In this document: one piece after another, positions 47,886 to 61,542 of the stretch | Position numbering within the stretch: position 1 is the stretch's first letter | Layout: the number at the start of each line of letters is the position of its first letter | Made by a program: the position numbers and the translations under genes | NCBI GenBank assembly: GCA_012932295.1 | Contig: JAAONU010000011.1 | Coordinates: forward strand, 47,122,352 to 47,186,351 | Length of the DNA stretch: 64,000 nucleotides | Direction of reading: 5' to 3' | Source: Cyclina sinensis | Lineage: Eukaryota > Mollusca > Bivalvia > Venerida > Veneridae | Notes under the pieces: generated by a model | Database searches by the model: none | Seen by the model: the letters and a program-made list of their open reading frames with translations, nothing else | What the model was told of the DNA's origin: nothing

Positions 47886-48804
47886 TTTTTTCCTTTCTTT
47901 TGATCTTTCTTTCTTTCTTTCATTTGATCTTTCTTTTATTCTTTCTCTTTTTCCCTTTGTCTCTTTGCAAATCACATTCATTTCAAGCCGTTACATATGT
48001 GCATTTGATGTCATCAAAAATGATACTTACAACTCAGATAATTATCAAAGCGTCTACAAAAAAATCAGTGAAAGAAATTTTTTTTAAAGTATTGACATTA
48101 GACAAGGAATCGAAATCTCCATAGGTGGACAAAAAACATAACAGAATGTTGAAATCAATAGCACAAAAATATATACGTTAATTCTTAATGTAACTGACTC
48201 CATTAAACATGTTTTTAAAATTTCCCTATTAAACTTCAGTTATAGATCACTCTGAGAATGAAATTGTTTATTTTTTTATTAAAAGTTCCACGGTCGAAAA
48301 TTTCCATAGTTTAAAGTAACAGCTAAAAAAAGTTACAACTGATAAACTTTTTGATGCCCATTTTTCTTTAAATAATTGTTTTTCTACTTTTGTAGATTAA
48401 TATCATCTTTTTGACTGCCTCTAGTAATTTCGGTTTTCGTTTAATCGCATTAGGAGCAAAACCAATTCATTTAATCATTCTTTAAGATGGATAAAGTATC
48501 CTGTTATGTCACACAATCCTCAATTCCTCAAATTGTTCTTTTTTAGAACGCCTGTCTTTATTGACAGTCAAACATTGTTTGTCTAGTCTCGGAAAATGGA
48601 CGAATCCTTTAGATACATACTAGAAATAAGCTTACTCCTACGAGAAAAATTTATTGTAAAAAGCTATGAATATATAGGTTAGCTGTGGTTCTACTTCAGT
48701 GTAAGATAGTTCAGCTTCGGCATTATTAGAAGACAAAAGAAGTGAATTTACTTTTATTTTCATACCTAAATCAGCCACTCTTACACCGAAGAGCTCCTAC
48801 AAGT

Positions 48805-49135
48805 ATCGTATAACATTCAGCGAGGTATCGTGTAACATTCAGCGAAGTATCGCATAACACTCAGCGAAGTATCGTATAACATTCAGCGAAGTATCGCACA
48901 ACATTCAGCGAAGTATCGCATTACATTCAGCGAAGTATCGTATAACATTCAGCGAAGTATCGCAAAACATTCAGCGAAGTATCGTGTAACATTCAGCGAA
49001 GTATCGCATAACATTCTGCGAAGTATCGTATAACATTCAGCGAAGTATCGCATAACATTCAGCGAAGTATCGCATAACATTCAACGAAGTATCGTATAAC
49101 ATTCAGCGAAGTATCGTATAACATTCAGCGAAGTT
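48805..49135. repeat. 22-bp tandem array, about 15 copies, copy 1
   Basis: The unit is CATTCAGCGAAGTATCGCATAA with GTATAA and GTGTAA variants. The counterpart in copy 2 (59685-59838) has only about seven units, so copy number changed after duplication. Confidence 0.9.
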
Positions 49136-50143
49136 GTTATACGTAACTGAAGGTTGAATAATTCTATTTTGACCGTAAGAATCTGAGTAGTTTGCACTGC
49201 TCGCATATTTTTCTTAATATTTAAATGACTTCCGAACTCATGTATTTTGCTCAACCATTTTTTATTACCATTTAATCTGTTTTTGTGTTACTGATCTATA
49301 GACATATGTTGTCTGAGCTTGGTCTAGAGTAATAATGCCGAGCTAGTACTGACAATGATAAAAGTCTTTATTGAGTTTGCTATTCTCTTTATGTTCCTTT
49401 CTAGTTCCTTTAAAAATAAAGTATTCATAATTAAATCGGTTACGACATCTGAATCGTTATTCTTACATTTCGTTATCCCTAGATGTCTTTACGTGAAGGT
49501 AAAATGAAAAAAAAAATGTAATCTTATTTTGATCTAAGTTAAAGACGCAACTGTAAATTAGCAAGGAAACAGACGAAGTGTACCCGTTGCTAATGGTGTT
49601 TTTATAACAGACGATTTACTGTAAGAATGTTTTCTTGGTCAATTTATGTTGAAAAATTCTTATTTATTTTTAAATCATGCCGTATTTTAAGTACATTGTA
49701 ATTCAAAGATACTCCTTCTGTACGTTCTCTTTTTTCTTACCAAATTGTTACTAACATACATATCTTTATGAATATGGTCTCTAGGCCAGAAACTGGCCAC
49801 ATTTCTTTTGATTGATGTGTTCCCTCTGGAGTGATTGATATATATTTACACATTTCTAGCAGTTGATAAATGGCCCCGTCGTACATGGTGTTGGTCAGAA
49901 TTCTGACAGATACATCTTGGGAATGTAGGAAATCACCCTGTAATTTATTGACATCTACGTTCTGCTTAATAGATTGTCAATATGTCAGATGTGAGCCACA
50001 AAATGGAAATATCATATTGTTCCCAGTATATTGATATATAATCCGAGATCAAGAAGTCTCCTTACATTGCAAAAGATTGTGTTACCGTGGATTGGATGGA
50101 AGTACAAAATGGTCTGAAGGAAATCACCTTCTGTCATCCACAC

Positions 50144-50217
50144 TTAAAATAATAATAATAATAACAATAATAATAATAATCTTAATAATGATGATGATGA
50201 TGATGATGATGATGATA
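50144..50217. repeat. AAT and ATG trinucleotide repeats, copy 1
   Basis: Runs of AATAAT then GATGAT units. The counterpart at 60813-60902 is longer. Confidence 0.85.
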
Positions 50218-53200
50218 GAAAAATAACAATAAATAAATAATATCATGATTATATGTGAAAATGCTAAATGTTTCAAATGTTTTAATAGTAATAATTTCCT
50301 ATTTATTAATATTTCAGAAGAAAAAAAACTGACACATTTTTGAAAAGGGAACAAAAGACATGGATGAATGTTGCCACGTTAATTAAATACATCTTAATTC
50401 TTTCTCTGTTAAATCTCAAAGACCGAATTGTCTACCGGTCACTTTGGACAGGTCTTTTAATTATTCATATGGGTAGTGTTAAAAAAACCTACAGATTGAA
50501 AAGGAGACATTGCAGACCATCAATAGACGGCGGAAAGTACTGCCTCGTGAAGGATACTGCTTAAAACAAAACTTGCAATCCGTTTCAAACCTAACTTCTT
50601 TTTACGATCCAGACGTTATGTACGTAAATGTTCAGAGGTATTTTTATAACATTTTTATGACGAATTCTAAATCATATGTTGAATGCAGTTTGCAGAAATT
50701 TCTGACAATACAGTTAAGCTGTCTTGGGAAAATATGTCTTATGGCCACTGAAAGCGTTATTACATCAACAATATCTACACAACAATTAAGTTACTACAAA
50801 TTCCAGGAAACACGAAACAAACTTCCAAATATATATAAGGCATAAGACGGGCAAAATATTATTGATAAAATAACAAGGAAATTTTTCACTTATGGTCTCA
50901 AAGTCATGTTTTACTCTTAAATACAATACGAATAAGCTTCTCCTGTATAACGAGTTCAATTCTTCGTGAAAGTTTGTGTGAAGAACATGGACAGGCATAC
51001 ATAAGTACACAAACAATTTGGGTATTAGTAAAAAAGTCTAAGTTTACATGTACCTGTTTACATGGCCACTTATCTAACATATGATGATATTTTTTCATGG
51101 TGTTTATGCCGCAGGAATAGAATCTGTAGAGCCTTTTTAACGTACTTCCTTCCCTTTTCAGTGATGGTAAATAAAAATTTCAGAACACATAATTCTTAAA
51201 TACATTGTCAGCATTATTCTGTCGCGATTCCCAAGCTTTATTTTGGTATCAAACAATAATCATTTTTGTATAAAAAACTAGATAAGAAATTTCATTAGTT
51301 TAAATCCTTTCCAATTTTTTGTTATTCATACTGAGTTTTAATGATAGTGGAAAATTAAAGCAAAAAATTTCCTTGACATTAATTGATAATCTTGTCAAAC
51401 TTCCCCTAGACCAATTCAATTTCAGACCGAAAAATGACATCTTAAAAGATATTCAAACCTGCAATGGGAAATCTGGCACATTTTCATTTTCTCATTGCCC
51501 CCAGTATGTATTCTTTTAACTGATATATTGTTTTCTACTGAGACATAATGGCTTTTGTTACAGCCAGCAATTTAACAGTGGTCTTCGTCGTAGAAAATCT
51601 TTACCAGTTTGGAATTTTAAAATTCTATCATCAGGAGGGTTACAATTCCGTTACACTTCATATCCGTGATAATAAAGCTTTCATTAGAGAACAAAACAAA
51701 ACAAACAAACTATGACCTTTTCTCCAATCCACAAACAGCAATGTCACAATTGCAAGGGCGTTGTCTCTTTGGGTCATCCATCACAATTATGTTTTCTTGA
51801 TTTAGAAAAGGGACGCTGGTGAACATTTACGACTGCCTGAAATGTATACATTCTAAAAGTGAATTTCTTATTCAACTGCCCGGTCAGTCGAAACACATCG
51901 GTCATGAAGGGTACGCCTCACGACGTGTTGATAGAGATACCCGAGGTGTTCTAATTGATGCATGGCTTTGATTTAGAACACAAGGCATGTTGACGCCATA
52001 GATATTTACACATACATGCTTTTCACACAGTATAAGTGGAATTGCTTCATTGAAATAAAGGATGTTGGTGTATGAACTGTTGATTGATGTATAATTAAGC
52101 TTTATTTATTGTGGTCATTTATATTATCACCATAACGCCATTTCGGAATGTGTTTCCTAGATTTTTTTTCACTGATCTCAGCTAAAGTAAAATTATGCCC
52201 TAAATGTGTGAAGAACTAACTGCTGAGTTTGACAATGGAAAGTTTCCTTTCTTTGGTTTACTTTTATTAATCCCTTGCTTATTTGATATCATGTAACATG
52301 GGGAGCGTACTTTTTTATAATCCTATATACATTTAGAATGTGGGGGTACTATTTTATCATCTGATGTTATTATCTAATATTATTAAAGTAGGATGTCTGA
52401 GCTGGGTGGGCTGAAGAATGTAAAGCCAGAAACAGATTTCATGTTTTCCTATATTATACAATGTATTCAGATAGGACATTTTCACCTATATATAGGTTCC
52501 AATCATATTGTGTCATTTTCATAATTATCATTCCCCCTGATGGATGGCATATTGTTTTTGGTGTCTCTATTTATTTGCAATTTTCATATAACTGTAACTT
52601 TTTTGTTTGAGATAAGGCGGGGGGGGGGGGGGGTGGAATGTAAAGTATATAGAGGGGTTTAGGATATTTGCAATCATTGTAATGTACAGCTTTTTCCTTG
52701 TTAATACTTTTATCAATTGGGCACAAATACTCTTATGAATTATCTTGATATTCTTCTGTTACTATTTATTAGCCCTCCCCTACACATAGAAGCAATGACT
52801 TCTCATTTAAAAAAAGGAGTTGATTGACAGATAATAGTTCTTCTACCATCATACCGGCCGTAGCCCTACTCCTGTCACTATTAAGGAAACAGTTTCGACC
52901 AAACACTCTTTACTTGAGCTGTTTTATATACATGGACTAAGCTTGTTTGACAATAAAATGGATCAGGGATTTGCATATTTATTAGACGGTCGTAAGGGAG
53001 GTAATTATTTGCAAAAGACATCCAACCGTAATCTATCAAAAAGAACTGTAAAAAGTTAGTTTGCGACAATAGAAGGTGACACTTTTAAATTCCAGTGGTT
53101 TCCTAGAATGTTTGAACTGAAATCAGCACGTTAAGTGAGTATGCCCAGAATGCGTGTTATTTCCATTTCTTTCATATTTTCTTTCTTTTTTGTTTTCTCT

Positions 53201-53996
53201 CTTTGTTTCTTCTTGCCCATTTGTGAGATAATGCAGTGTTCCTGTTCATCTTGTTCTTAAAAAGCTGATTAGCTGTGCAAATACGTTGTTTTTGTCTGAT
53301 ATATATAGCATCCGAAGGTACTATCTTATAGCAATATTAATTCTTGCATCTGATGTTACTATGCTGGAGAACAATGGGGATTCTTACTCTGTGATCTTCA
53401 GAATGTGTTATAGTATCTGTTGCCACCTGCAGCTTGTGATTCACTAGTATTGTAACTTATCTTCAATCGTGCATTGATTCCAGCGATCAGGATGTATTTT
53501 ATACTACAATATCAAGCTTCTGTCTTAGGTAATCAGTTGCCAGAAGTTCATGCTAATACTGCTTACACATTTCATCGAAACATCTCTAAGAAGTAAATCA
53601 CATCTTCTTTCAAGTCAGGCCAATTCCTGTGATATTTGATATTAATGGGGCACTATTAGGCTATCGATAATGTTAATTAAATTGTCGAGAGTTCGTTAAT
53701 GTTTTTATTGTATTTTATGAACTTTTGTAAACCTTTTGGACATTTATTGATTGTCTTTGGGATTTTCAATTTACTGATTTCCAAAATAATGTTATGTGTT
53801 GTATTATCTGAACTGCTCTATATAAATCATTTCATTCAATAAAACATTCAGTTTTTACCAGATATAGGCTACATGCCTCGTAGTGTGTCCTTTTCTGTAC
53901 ATTTACTTCATTATTATGACTGGTCTCAGGGTATGGGTGAAATTGAATTAGGGAACAGATTTTAAGTTTTAGTGTTAGGACTATACCGTCGGATAT

Positions 53997-54684
53997 GAAT
54001 GTCAGACAAAATCCCCTTCGGACAAAATCCCCTTCATGTATTTTTGTATATCTGGACATAATCCCCTCCATGGGTGGACATAATCCCCTTCATGTGTGAA
54101 ATTCTGAAGTGGACAAAATCCCCTCAATAAAATTGCTACCTAGGACAAAATCCCCCTTGGATGAATTTTCTGTTTATAAAGTGGGTATGAGAGCTACATA
54201 CAATTTAAACAATTAAAATGAACACTGTTAAACTAATTAAAATGTTTTTCATACTAATCAATTTAAAACAATTAAAGAAATTGCCTAATCAACTATATCT
54301 GTTATGCAGTTGATAATTTACTACAATTATAATGAACACTTCTAAACTAATTAAATTGTTTTTAATGATAATTTGGTTGATAACTGATCTGAACAAATAA
54401 AATATGTCTTATCAAGCTTATATATTTTAAAGGTTAACTTGATACATAATTATAAATCAAAAAGCAAAAGTTCATTATTCATCAATTTTTATGGAGCATA
54501 ATAATACACTAGAAACCTATGAATCAAGCGGATTTTAAACCTATGAAACAAGGGGATTTTGTCCGGTTAGGTAAGGGGATTTTGTCTAGCCTTGCAAAAA
54601 CATGAAGGGGATTATGTCCACCCATAGAGGGGATTTTGTCCGATATGCGAAGGGGATTTTTTCCGAAGGGGATTATGTCAGTAC
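53997..54684. mobile_element. Foldback element with six iterons in each terminus
   Basis: The insertion is flanked by a 12-bp direct repeat, ACCGTCGGATAT, at 53985-53996 and 54685-54696. The empty counterpart in copy 1 reads ACCGTCGAATAT once. The left terminus carries six copies of GGACAAAATCCCCTT or GGACATAATCCCCTT (54008-54157). The right terminus carries six copies in the opposite orientation (54549-54680). The AT-rich core of about 390 bp has a weak internal direct repeat and no coding capacity. Confidence 0.85.
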
Positions 54685-57600
54685 ACCGTCGGATATATCA
54701 CAATCACAGGTGTATGCACATACCTAGGATTATATAGGGAGTATCTTGTCATTTCTATACAAGTTTCCACCTTAAAAATTGTGTATATACACTGATAATC
54801 GAGTCGAGTTCAGATGCGCTGCAATTTAATGAAGAAGGTCGTAGGCCTGAGTGATTAAATAATTACGCATATGAACGAGTGACATTCGCAGTGACGTCAG
54901 CGGTCGCGCGTTTGTGTTCAGCGTGATATTACGTGTAGGATATATCACGGTCAATAGCCTGTTTGTTTATTGTCTGCGAATTGCGAATAGTGTTAGGATG
55001 ATAAGTGAAAACAAAAGTCATTTTTCTGCAAAAGTTTTCGAGAAAAAGTCATTGAAATCAAACAGGTTCTGTAGAGAAAATGTATAAAATTTCTTCTGTT
55101 CTGGATTTTTTACAATCAACTTCCAATGTATGCGTTCAGATGTTTTTTGTTCTTAGTAGATTGGAACGCAAAGAGAAATTCCACGCAGCCTTTACACTGG
55201 TTGATCTTAAACAAACCCCCATTGTACTAATATGTGATGCTGATGTAGGTTATGACAATTTATTTTCCAAACAGCATAACTACATTATTTAAGATTTTCA
55301 ATGCGTTTTGCATTGCTCACACTTACTGGCTTAGTATTTTGTTTATAAGCCAAAAAAAAATATACCTTTTTCTACTTTAGGTGAGTGATTGCTCTATATT
55401 TGGATGATGACTAGCTTTTAGGACTTTTTGATTATATATTTACAGTGTATCAATGAGGGGCCGTATTGTGTAGTCGAAAAACGCGCCATAAAAACTCGAC
55501 TTAAAAAATAGTGTTACTTGGTAGTCTGTCTCTTATGTTCACAATGCCATCACATTCTTAAATTTAATGTTTCTCTAATATGATTGACTTTTCAATCAAA
55601 TGAACAGTTTCGGTATAAAGAAATAGATGTTACTTCATTTAGTATTCTTCTTGTAATGGAAATTAGGGAAGTCTGGTGTCTATGGTGAATGTCTTTAACT
55701 TGTAAAAATATCTTCTGTGAATAAGGAGATATCAATGGACTTGTATCTTATATTAGGTTTTGGTATGTTACAGACAAAGCACTACAAACTATCAACATCA
55801 AAATTTCCAAGGCGTCTAACTTTATGAGTGCATAGTATGAAATGTTTCCCTCCCAGTTATACGACCATTATATCTCAGTTGATGACCGTCTTTCTTACCC
55901 CATTGAACAATATCCATCTACCTAAGTTTATTTATTGTCGGTACCGGTTGCCCATATTACCGACGCCCATTGCAGAGAATAGTTATTTTGTGTTGTCGAG
56001 GAAAGTGCAAGATACAGAAAGCACATTCCTGGTTGTTATGCATGCTCAGTGTACAGCACGGATACATGGGACCTCGGTTTAACGTCTCATCTGAAAGACA
56101 GTTAGTAATGTTAGTGGAGGAGTGTGAGATCGATCTCGCAACCCGCTGTACTGAGCAGTAGTAAGGATGACGGTATTATATGCATTTTGTAGTCCGTGTA
56201 TCTTTTTCGCTTCAGGATATTGATATATAGGACTGGAAAATATCTTTTGCGACGTTTAGTGAACATAATAAATGTACAAATTACAATATTAAGTGCGAAA
56301 ACGCGTCGTAAATGAGACTAAAACATTTTGATCTTTGAATAGAAGACTCGCATCTTAATCTGAATTCACTTCTTTTTTAACTTGACGTTTATTTAGTCAT
56401 ACCTGATCTTTATAAATAACAAACCTTTTCGATTTAATGATACTATTGTGTGAAACAATACATATGCTTATTTCTAACAGAATTATATTTTTTATGTCAA
56501 CTCTCATAAATTATGCAGATCAATCTGAGGTCACGTGACATTTCTATTTTATAGACAAGGCGATTAAAAATAGATGGTTAGCAATAACTGGTCATCTCAA
56601 AAGTCTTAGGGCAAACAGAGGCAACAAAAAATATTTTGCTGCGAATGTTGTTCTTCCTTCAGTTTTGTGAACCAGATTGTCATTTGAGAATTGCCTTTGA
56701 AAATTTCAATTTTCTTTTAATTACGATTTCAGCGAAAGCAATCCTATCTGTCATCTTAAACTGCCATTCTATTAATCATTCTAGAACATTCATTGTTTAA
56801 CATTGAGAAGTGTCTTACAGAGTCTCAAACTGCAATGACAGTCAGTTAAGGTTGATTGGTTTCGGTGACAGAGGTTTATCTACGTGATAAATGAAACTAA
56901 AGCTAAAGTTTTAGAGTATTTGCTGAAAAGTCTCCTTGATAAGAATTATTGAAGAAATTCGCATGGTAAAGCTTTCGAATCTATTTTCCTTTCGAAAATG
57001 CACTTTTTGTAGGAACCAGTAAGGCAGTTTATCTGACAAATTTAACATTGCACAATTTCAAAATATTTACTTAAGGTAACAGAAATTTAACATTTTCCGT
57101 TTTGAATGTCGAATATATCTTACGATTTCTGGATGTTCTGCATCGCTCACACCTATTCTCTTCCCTTTCAGCAGATATGGCACAAAACTGGGTTAATTAA
57201 TTTGTATATGGGCAATTGATGTCATGACATATCCTTGACATCCGACTGATGATTCTCTCTTTTCTGATCAGAAAAATCGTAGAAACGTCTTGGAAATGTA
57301 TAAAATTATCATACTTCTTCTTGCCATCTGTAATTCACGAATTGATTTGGAAAAGAAGTCACGTAAAGTTATATTGTTATATTTGTTGAATATGAGATGT
57401 GTTTTGCCTCGATACCTCGTTCATAGAGTACGTTAGAAAATCCAGACGGTATGAACACTGTAAAATGTTAGTCTGTTGTAGAGTGTTTGAACATCCGACC
57501 TCAGATTTGGGAAAAACAAGCGAAAACTAAATCAGTAAGCATTTCAAAAGCAACTACATAAAAGTTAAGAATATTGTATATACTCGTTTATTGTCGTGAA

Positions 57601-57767
57601 GTAAAGGGTGTGCAAAAGAATAGCTTTTACCACATTCTCAAGTATTTCTTGTCTAAGGGATACTGCCTTTATCAGATTGTTTTTGTTAGACAACAATAGA
57701 AAAAATAGACTTCATGGATATCAATAACACTATACTAGACTGTTAGTCAAACATTTTTGTCAGATTA

Positions 57768-57960
57768 CAATTTACAATACAAATTTACATTACAGTCCTG
57801 CAATACAAATGTACAATACAGACTTACAATACAAATTTACAGTACAAACTTACAATGCAAACTTACAATACAGATTTACAATACAAGTTGACAATACAAT
57901 CATACAATGTAAACTTACAATACAAATTTTAAACAAAAACTTACAAATTTACAATTCAAA
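57768..57960. repeat. TTACAATACAAA-type repeat, copy 2
   Basis: Counterpart of 46828-47012. Confidence 0.75.
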
Positions 57961-58667
57961 TTCAAAATGATGTTTGCAATACATACGTTATTTGCATGCT
58001 ATGCCTCTTAGAACTTCTAGCGTTACTTTTTTCTTGAAGTGTATTTCACGTTTCTATTTTGCTTACTGAAAAGTATCGGTTACATAATAGCAGAATTTTC
58101 AATTTGCAGTTTACATAGTCTGGAACCTTCCATAATAGTTTTGAGATAATTGTATGTCCTAGAAGTATATTTCCATTAGGATTTAAGATTTTATTTACCG
58201 TACTTGATAAGAACCTGTTTGCTACATACAAGAATTGATGCAGGAATAAAAGATGAATTTCTAGACAGAAATCTTATACTGCTACCAACAGATATGTGTG
58301 CATCTTAAACGAAGAGGTTTCCATTCTCAGAGGTATTTAGATCTCTGTCGGCCATATCGCATTAAATTGTTTCTTGGAAAAAGAAAGGCGATAATGTAAC
58401 CGACAATAATTAAGTCAGTTTAAATATTTAAAAGAGAGAAAAAACACAAATGAAAAAAAAAATAAAAATAAAAAAAACACACGACAGTTTCATTTTAACG
58501 AGAAACCCGCTCAAAGATTCGTTGATTTGAACGAATATTATTTCTTTTACAGTACATTTTTAATAATATGTTTTCATCTAAATTTCTGTTCTGTCTTTTG
58601 TATATTAGTCAGTGGCGAACGTACCTAGCAAATTTGATAGTTTTCCCAACATAACTCTATCATCTTA

Positions 58668-58785
58668 GACTAATTAATTAATTAATTAATTCCCACCCGC
58701 CCCTCGTTCGTTCTTTCATTGATTCACTGATTGATTGATTGATTCATTCACACCCGTTCCTCATTCATTCATTCATTATCAACTT
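58668..58785. repeat. Tetranucleotide repeats, copy 2
   Basis: Counterpart of 47735-47885, with shorter runs. Confidence 0.8.
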
Positions 58786-59684
58786 TCTTTTTTCCTTTCT
58801 TTTGATCTTTCTTTTTTTCTTTCATTTGATCTTTCTTTTATTTTTTCTCCTTTTCCCTTTGTCTCTTTGCAAATCACATTCATTTCAAGCCGTTACATAT
58901 GTGCATTTGATGTCATCAAAAATGATACTTACAACTCAGATAGTTATCAAAGCGTCTACAAAGAAAGAATTTTTTTCATAGTATTGACATTAGACAAGGA
59001 AACGAAATCTCCATAGGTGAACACAAAACATAACAGAATGTTGAAATCAATAGCACAAAAATAAATACGTTAATTCTTAATGTAACTGACTCCATTAAAC
59101 ATGTTTTTAAAATTTCCCTATTAAACTTCAGTTATAGATCACTCTGACAATGAAATTGTTTATTTTTTTAAAGTACAACGGTCGAAAATTTTCATAGTTT
59201 GAAGTAACAGCTAAAAAAAGTTACAACCAATAAATTTTTTGATGCCCATTTTTCCTTTAATAATTGTTTTTGTACTTTTATAGATTAATATCGTCATTTT
59301 GACTGCCTAGTACTTTCAGTTTTCGTTTCATCGCATTAGGAGCAAAACCAATTCAATTAATCATTCTTTAAGATGGAAAAAGTATCTTGTTACGTCACAC
59401 AATCCTCAATTCCGCAAATTGTTCTTTTCTAGAACGCCTGTCTTCATTGACAGTCAAACATTATTTGTCTAGTCTCGAAAAATGGACGAATCCTTTAAAT
59501 ATATACTAGAAATAAGCTTACTCCTGCGAGAGAAATTTATTGTAAAAAGCTATGAATATATAGGTTAGCTGTGGTTCTACTTCAGTGCAAGATAGTTCAG
59601 CTTCGGCATTATTAGACGACAAAAGAAGTGTATTTACTTTTATTTTCATACCTAAATCAGCCACTCTTACAGTGAAGAGCTCAA

Positions 59685-59838
59685 GTATCGCATAACATTT
59701 AGCGAAGTATGACATAACATTCAGCGAAGTATCGCATAACACTCAGGGAAGTATCACATAAAATTCAACGAAGTATCTCATAACATTCAGCGAAGTATCG
59801 CTTAACATTCAGCGAAGTATCGCATTACATTCAGCGAA
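59685..59838. repeat. 22-bp tandem array, about seven copies, copy 2
   Basis: Counterpart of 48805-49135, with more sequence variation between units (for example GTATGACATAA and GTATCTCATAA). Confidence 0.88.
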
Positions 59839-60812
59839 GTTGTTATTCGTAACCGAAGGTTGAATAATTTCTATTTTGAGTAGTTTGCATTGCTCGCACA
59901 TTAAGAAACTCAGGTATTTTGCTGAACCATTTTTATAACCATTTAATCTGTTTTTGTGTTACTGATATATTTACGTACCTTGTCTGAGCTTTGGTCTAGA
60001 GTAATAATGCCGAATTAGTAGTGACAATGATAAAAGTCTTCATTAAGTTTGCTATTCTGTTCTAGTTCCTTTCTAGTTCCTTTAAAAAAATTATTCATAA
60101 TTAAATCGGTAACGACATCAGCATTCGTTATTCTTACATTCCTTTATTCCTAGATGACTTTACGTGAAGGTAAAATGACAAATAAAAGAAGATAGAAATG
60201 TAATCTTAATTTGATCTAAGTAAAAGACGCACGTGTAAAACAGCAAGAAAGCAGATGAAAGGTACCCGTTGCTAATGGTGTAGTAAAAGGAGATGATTTA
60301 CAGAATGTTTTCTTGGTGAATTTATGTTGAAATATTCTTATTTAGTTTTAAGTCATGTCGTATGTTACACTGCAATTCAAAGATACTCCTTCTGTACGTT
60401 CTCTTTTTTCTTACCAAATTGTTAGTCACCTACATATCTTTATGAATATGGTCTCTAGACCAGAAACTGACTTATTCTTGGTCATTTTTCATTTGATTGA
60501 TGCGTTCCCTCTGGAGTGATTGATATATATTTACACATTTCTAGCAGTTGATAAATGGCCTCGTCGTAAATGGTGTTGGTCAGAATTCTGACAGATACAT
60601 CTTGGGAATGTAGAAAACTACTCTGTATTTTATTGACATCTACGTTCTGCTTAATAGATTGTCAATATGTCAGATCTGAGCCACAAAATGGAAATATCAA
60701 ATTGTTCTCAGTATATTGATATATAATCCGAGATCAAGAAGTCTCCTTACATTGCAAAAGATTGTGTTACCGTGGATTGGATGGAAGTACAAAATGGTCT
60801 GTCATCTACACT

Positions 60813-60815
60813 TTA

Positions 60816-60847
<32 letters not shown>

Positions 60848-60902
60848 TAATAATAATAATAATAATAATAAGATAATGATGATGATGATGATGATGATGA
60901 TA
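60813..60902. repeat. AAT and ATG trinucleotide repeats, copy 2
   Basis: Counterpart of 50144-50217. Confidence 0.85.
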
Positions 60903-61036
60903 GAAAAATAACAATACTTGTTATATCATGATTAAATGTGAAAATGCTACATGTTTTAAATGTTTTAATAGTCATAATTCGCTATTTGGTAATATTTCAG
61001 AAGAAAAAAACTGACACATCTTTAAGTAACACAAAT

Positions 61037-61542
61037 GACATGGAGGAATGTTGCCACGTTAATTAAATACATCTTAATCCTTGACATCGAGGAATGTTGC
61101 AACGTTAATTAAATGCATCTTTATCCTTGATATCGAGGAATGTTGCCACGTTAATTAAAAACATCTTAATCCTTGACATCGAGGAATGTTGCCACGTTAA
61201 TTAAATACATCTTTATCCTTGACATCGAGGAATGTTGCAACGTTAATTAAATACATCTTAATCCTTGACATCGAGGAATGTTGCCACGTTAATAAAATAC
61301 ATCTTAATCCTTGACATCGAGGAATGTTGCCACGTTAATTAAATACATCTTTATCCTTGACATGGAGGAATGTTGCAACGTTAATTAAATACATCTTAAT
61401 CCTTGACATGGAGGAATGTTGCCACGTTAATTAAATACATCTTAATCCTTGACATCGAGGAATGTTGCCACGTTAATTAAATACATCTTTATCCTTGACA
61501 TCGAGGAATGTTGCAACGTTAACTAAATACATCTTAACCCTT
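61037..61542. repeat. 46-bp tandem array, eleven copies, with trimeric higher-order pattern
   Basis: Units start every 46 bp from 61037 to 61497 and read GACATCGAGGAATGTTGCCA followed by CGTTAATTAAATACATCTTA and ATCCTT. In copy 1 only one unit exists at the same place (50358-50403). The last nine units fall into three trimers by two variant sites. Confidence 0.93.

Larger units (their letters stand above)
42447..52117 (+). repeat. Tandem duplication, copy 1 (9.7 kb)
   Basis: This stretch is repeated in direct orientation at 52137-63276. Both copies start CGCCATTTCGGAATGT and end TTTATTTATTGTGGTCA, and they are collinear throughout. In one sampled stretch (44386-44598 against 55080-55292) I count 4 changes in 213 bp; other stretches differ more. 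I find no recognisable gene, RNA or transposase. Contents include AATACA-rich, tetranucleotide and 22-bp repeats. Confidence 0.9.

Noticed and set aside
48805..49135. Regular short direct repeats resembling a CRISPR array
   Set aside because: The units abut with no unique spacers, and the window is animal DNA.
55828..56161. Open frames of 84 and 63 codons in duplication copy 2
   Set aside because: The matching stretch in copy 1 (about 45134-45460) is broken by indels, so it is not a maintained gene.
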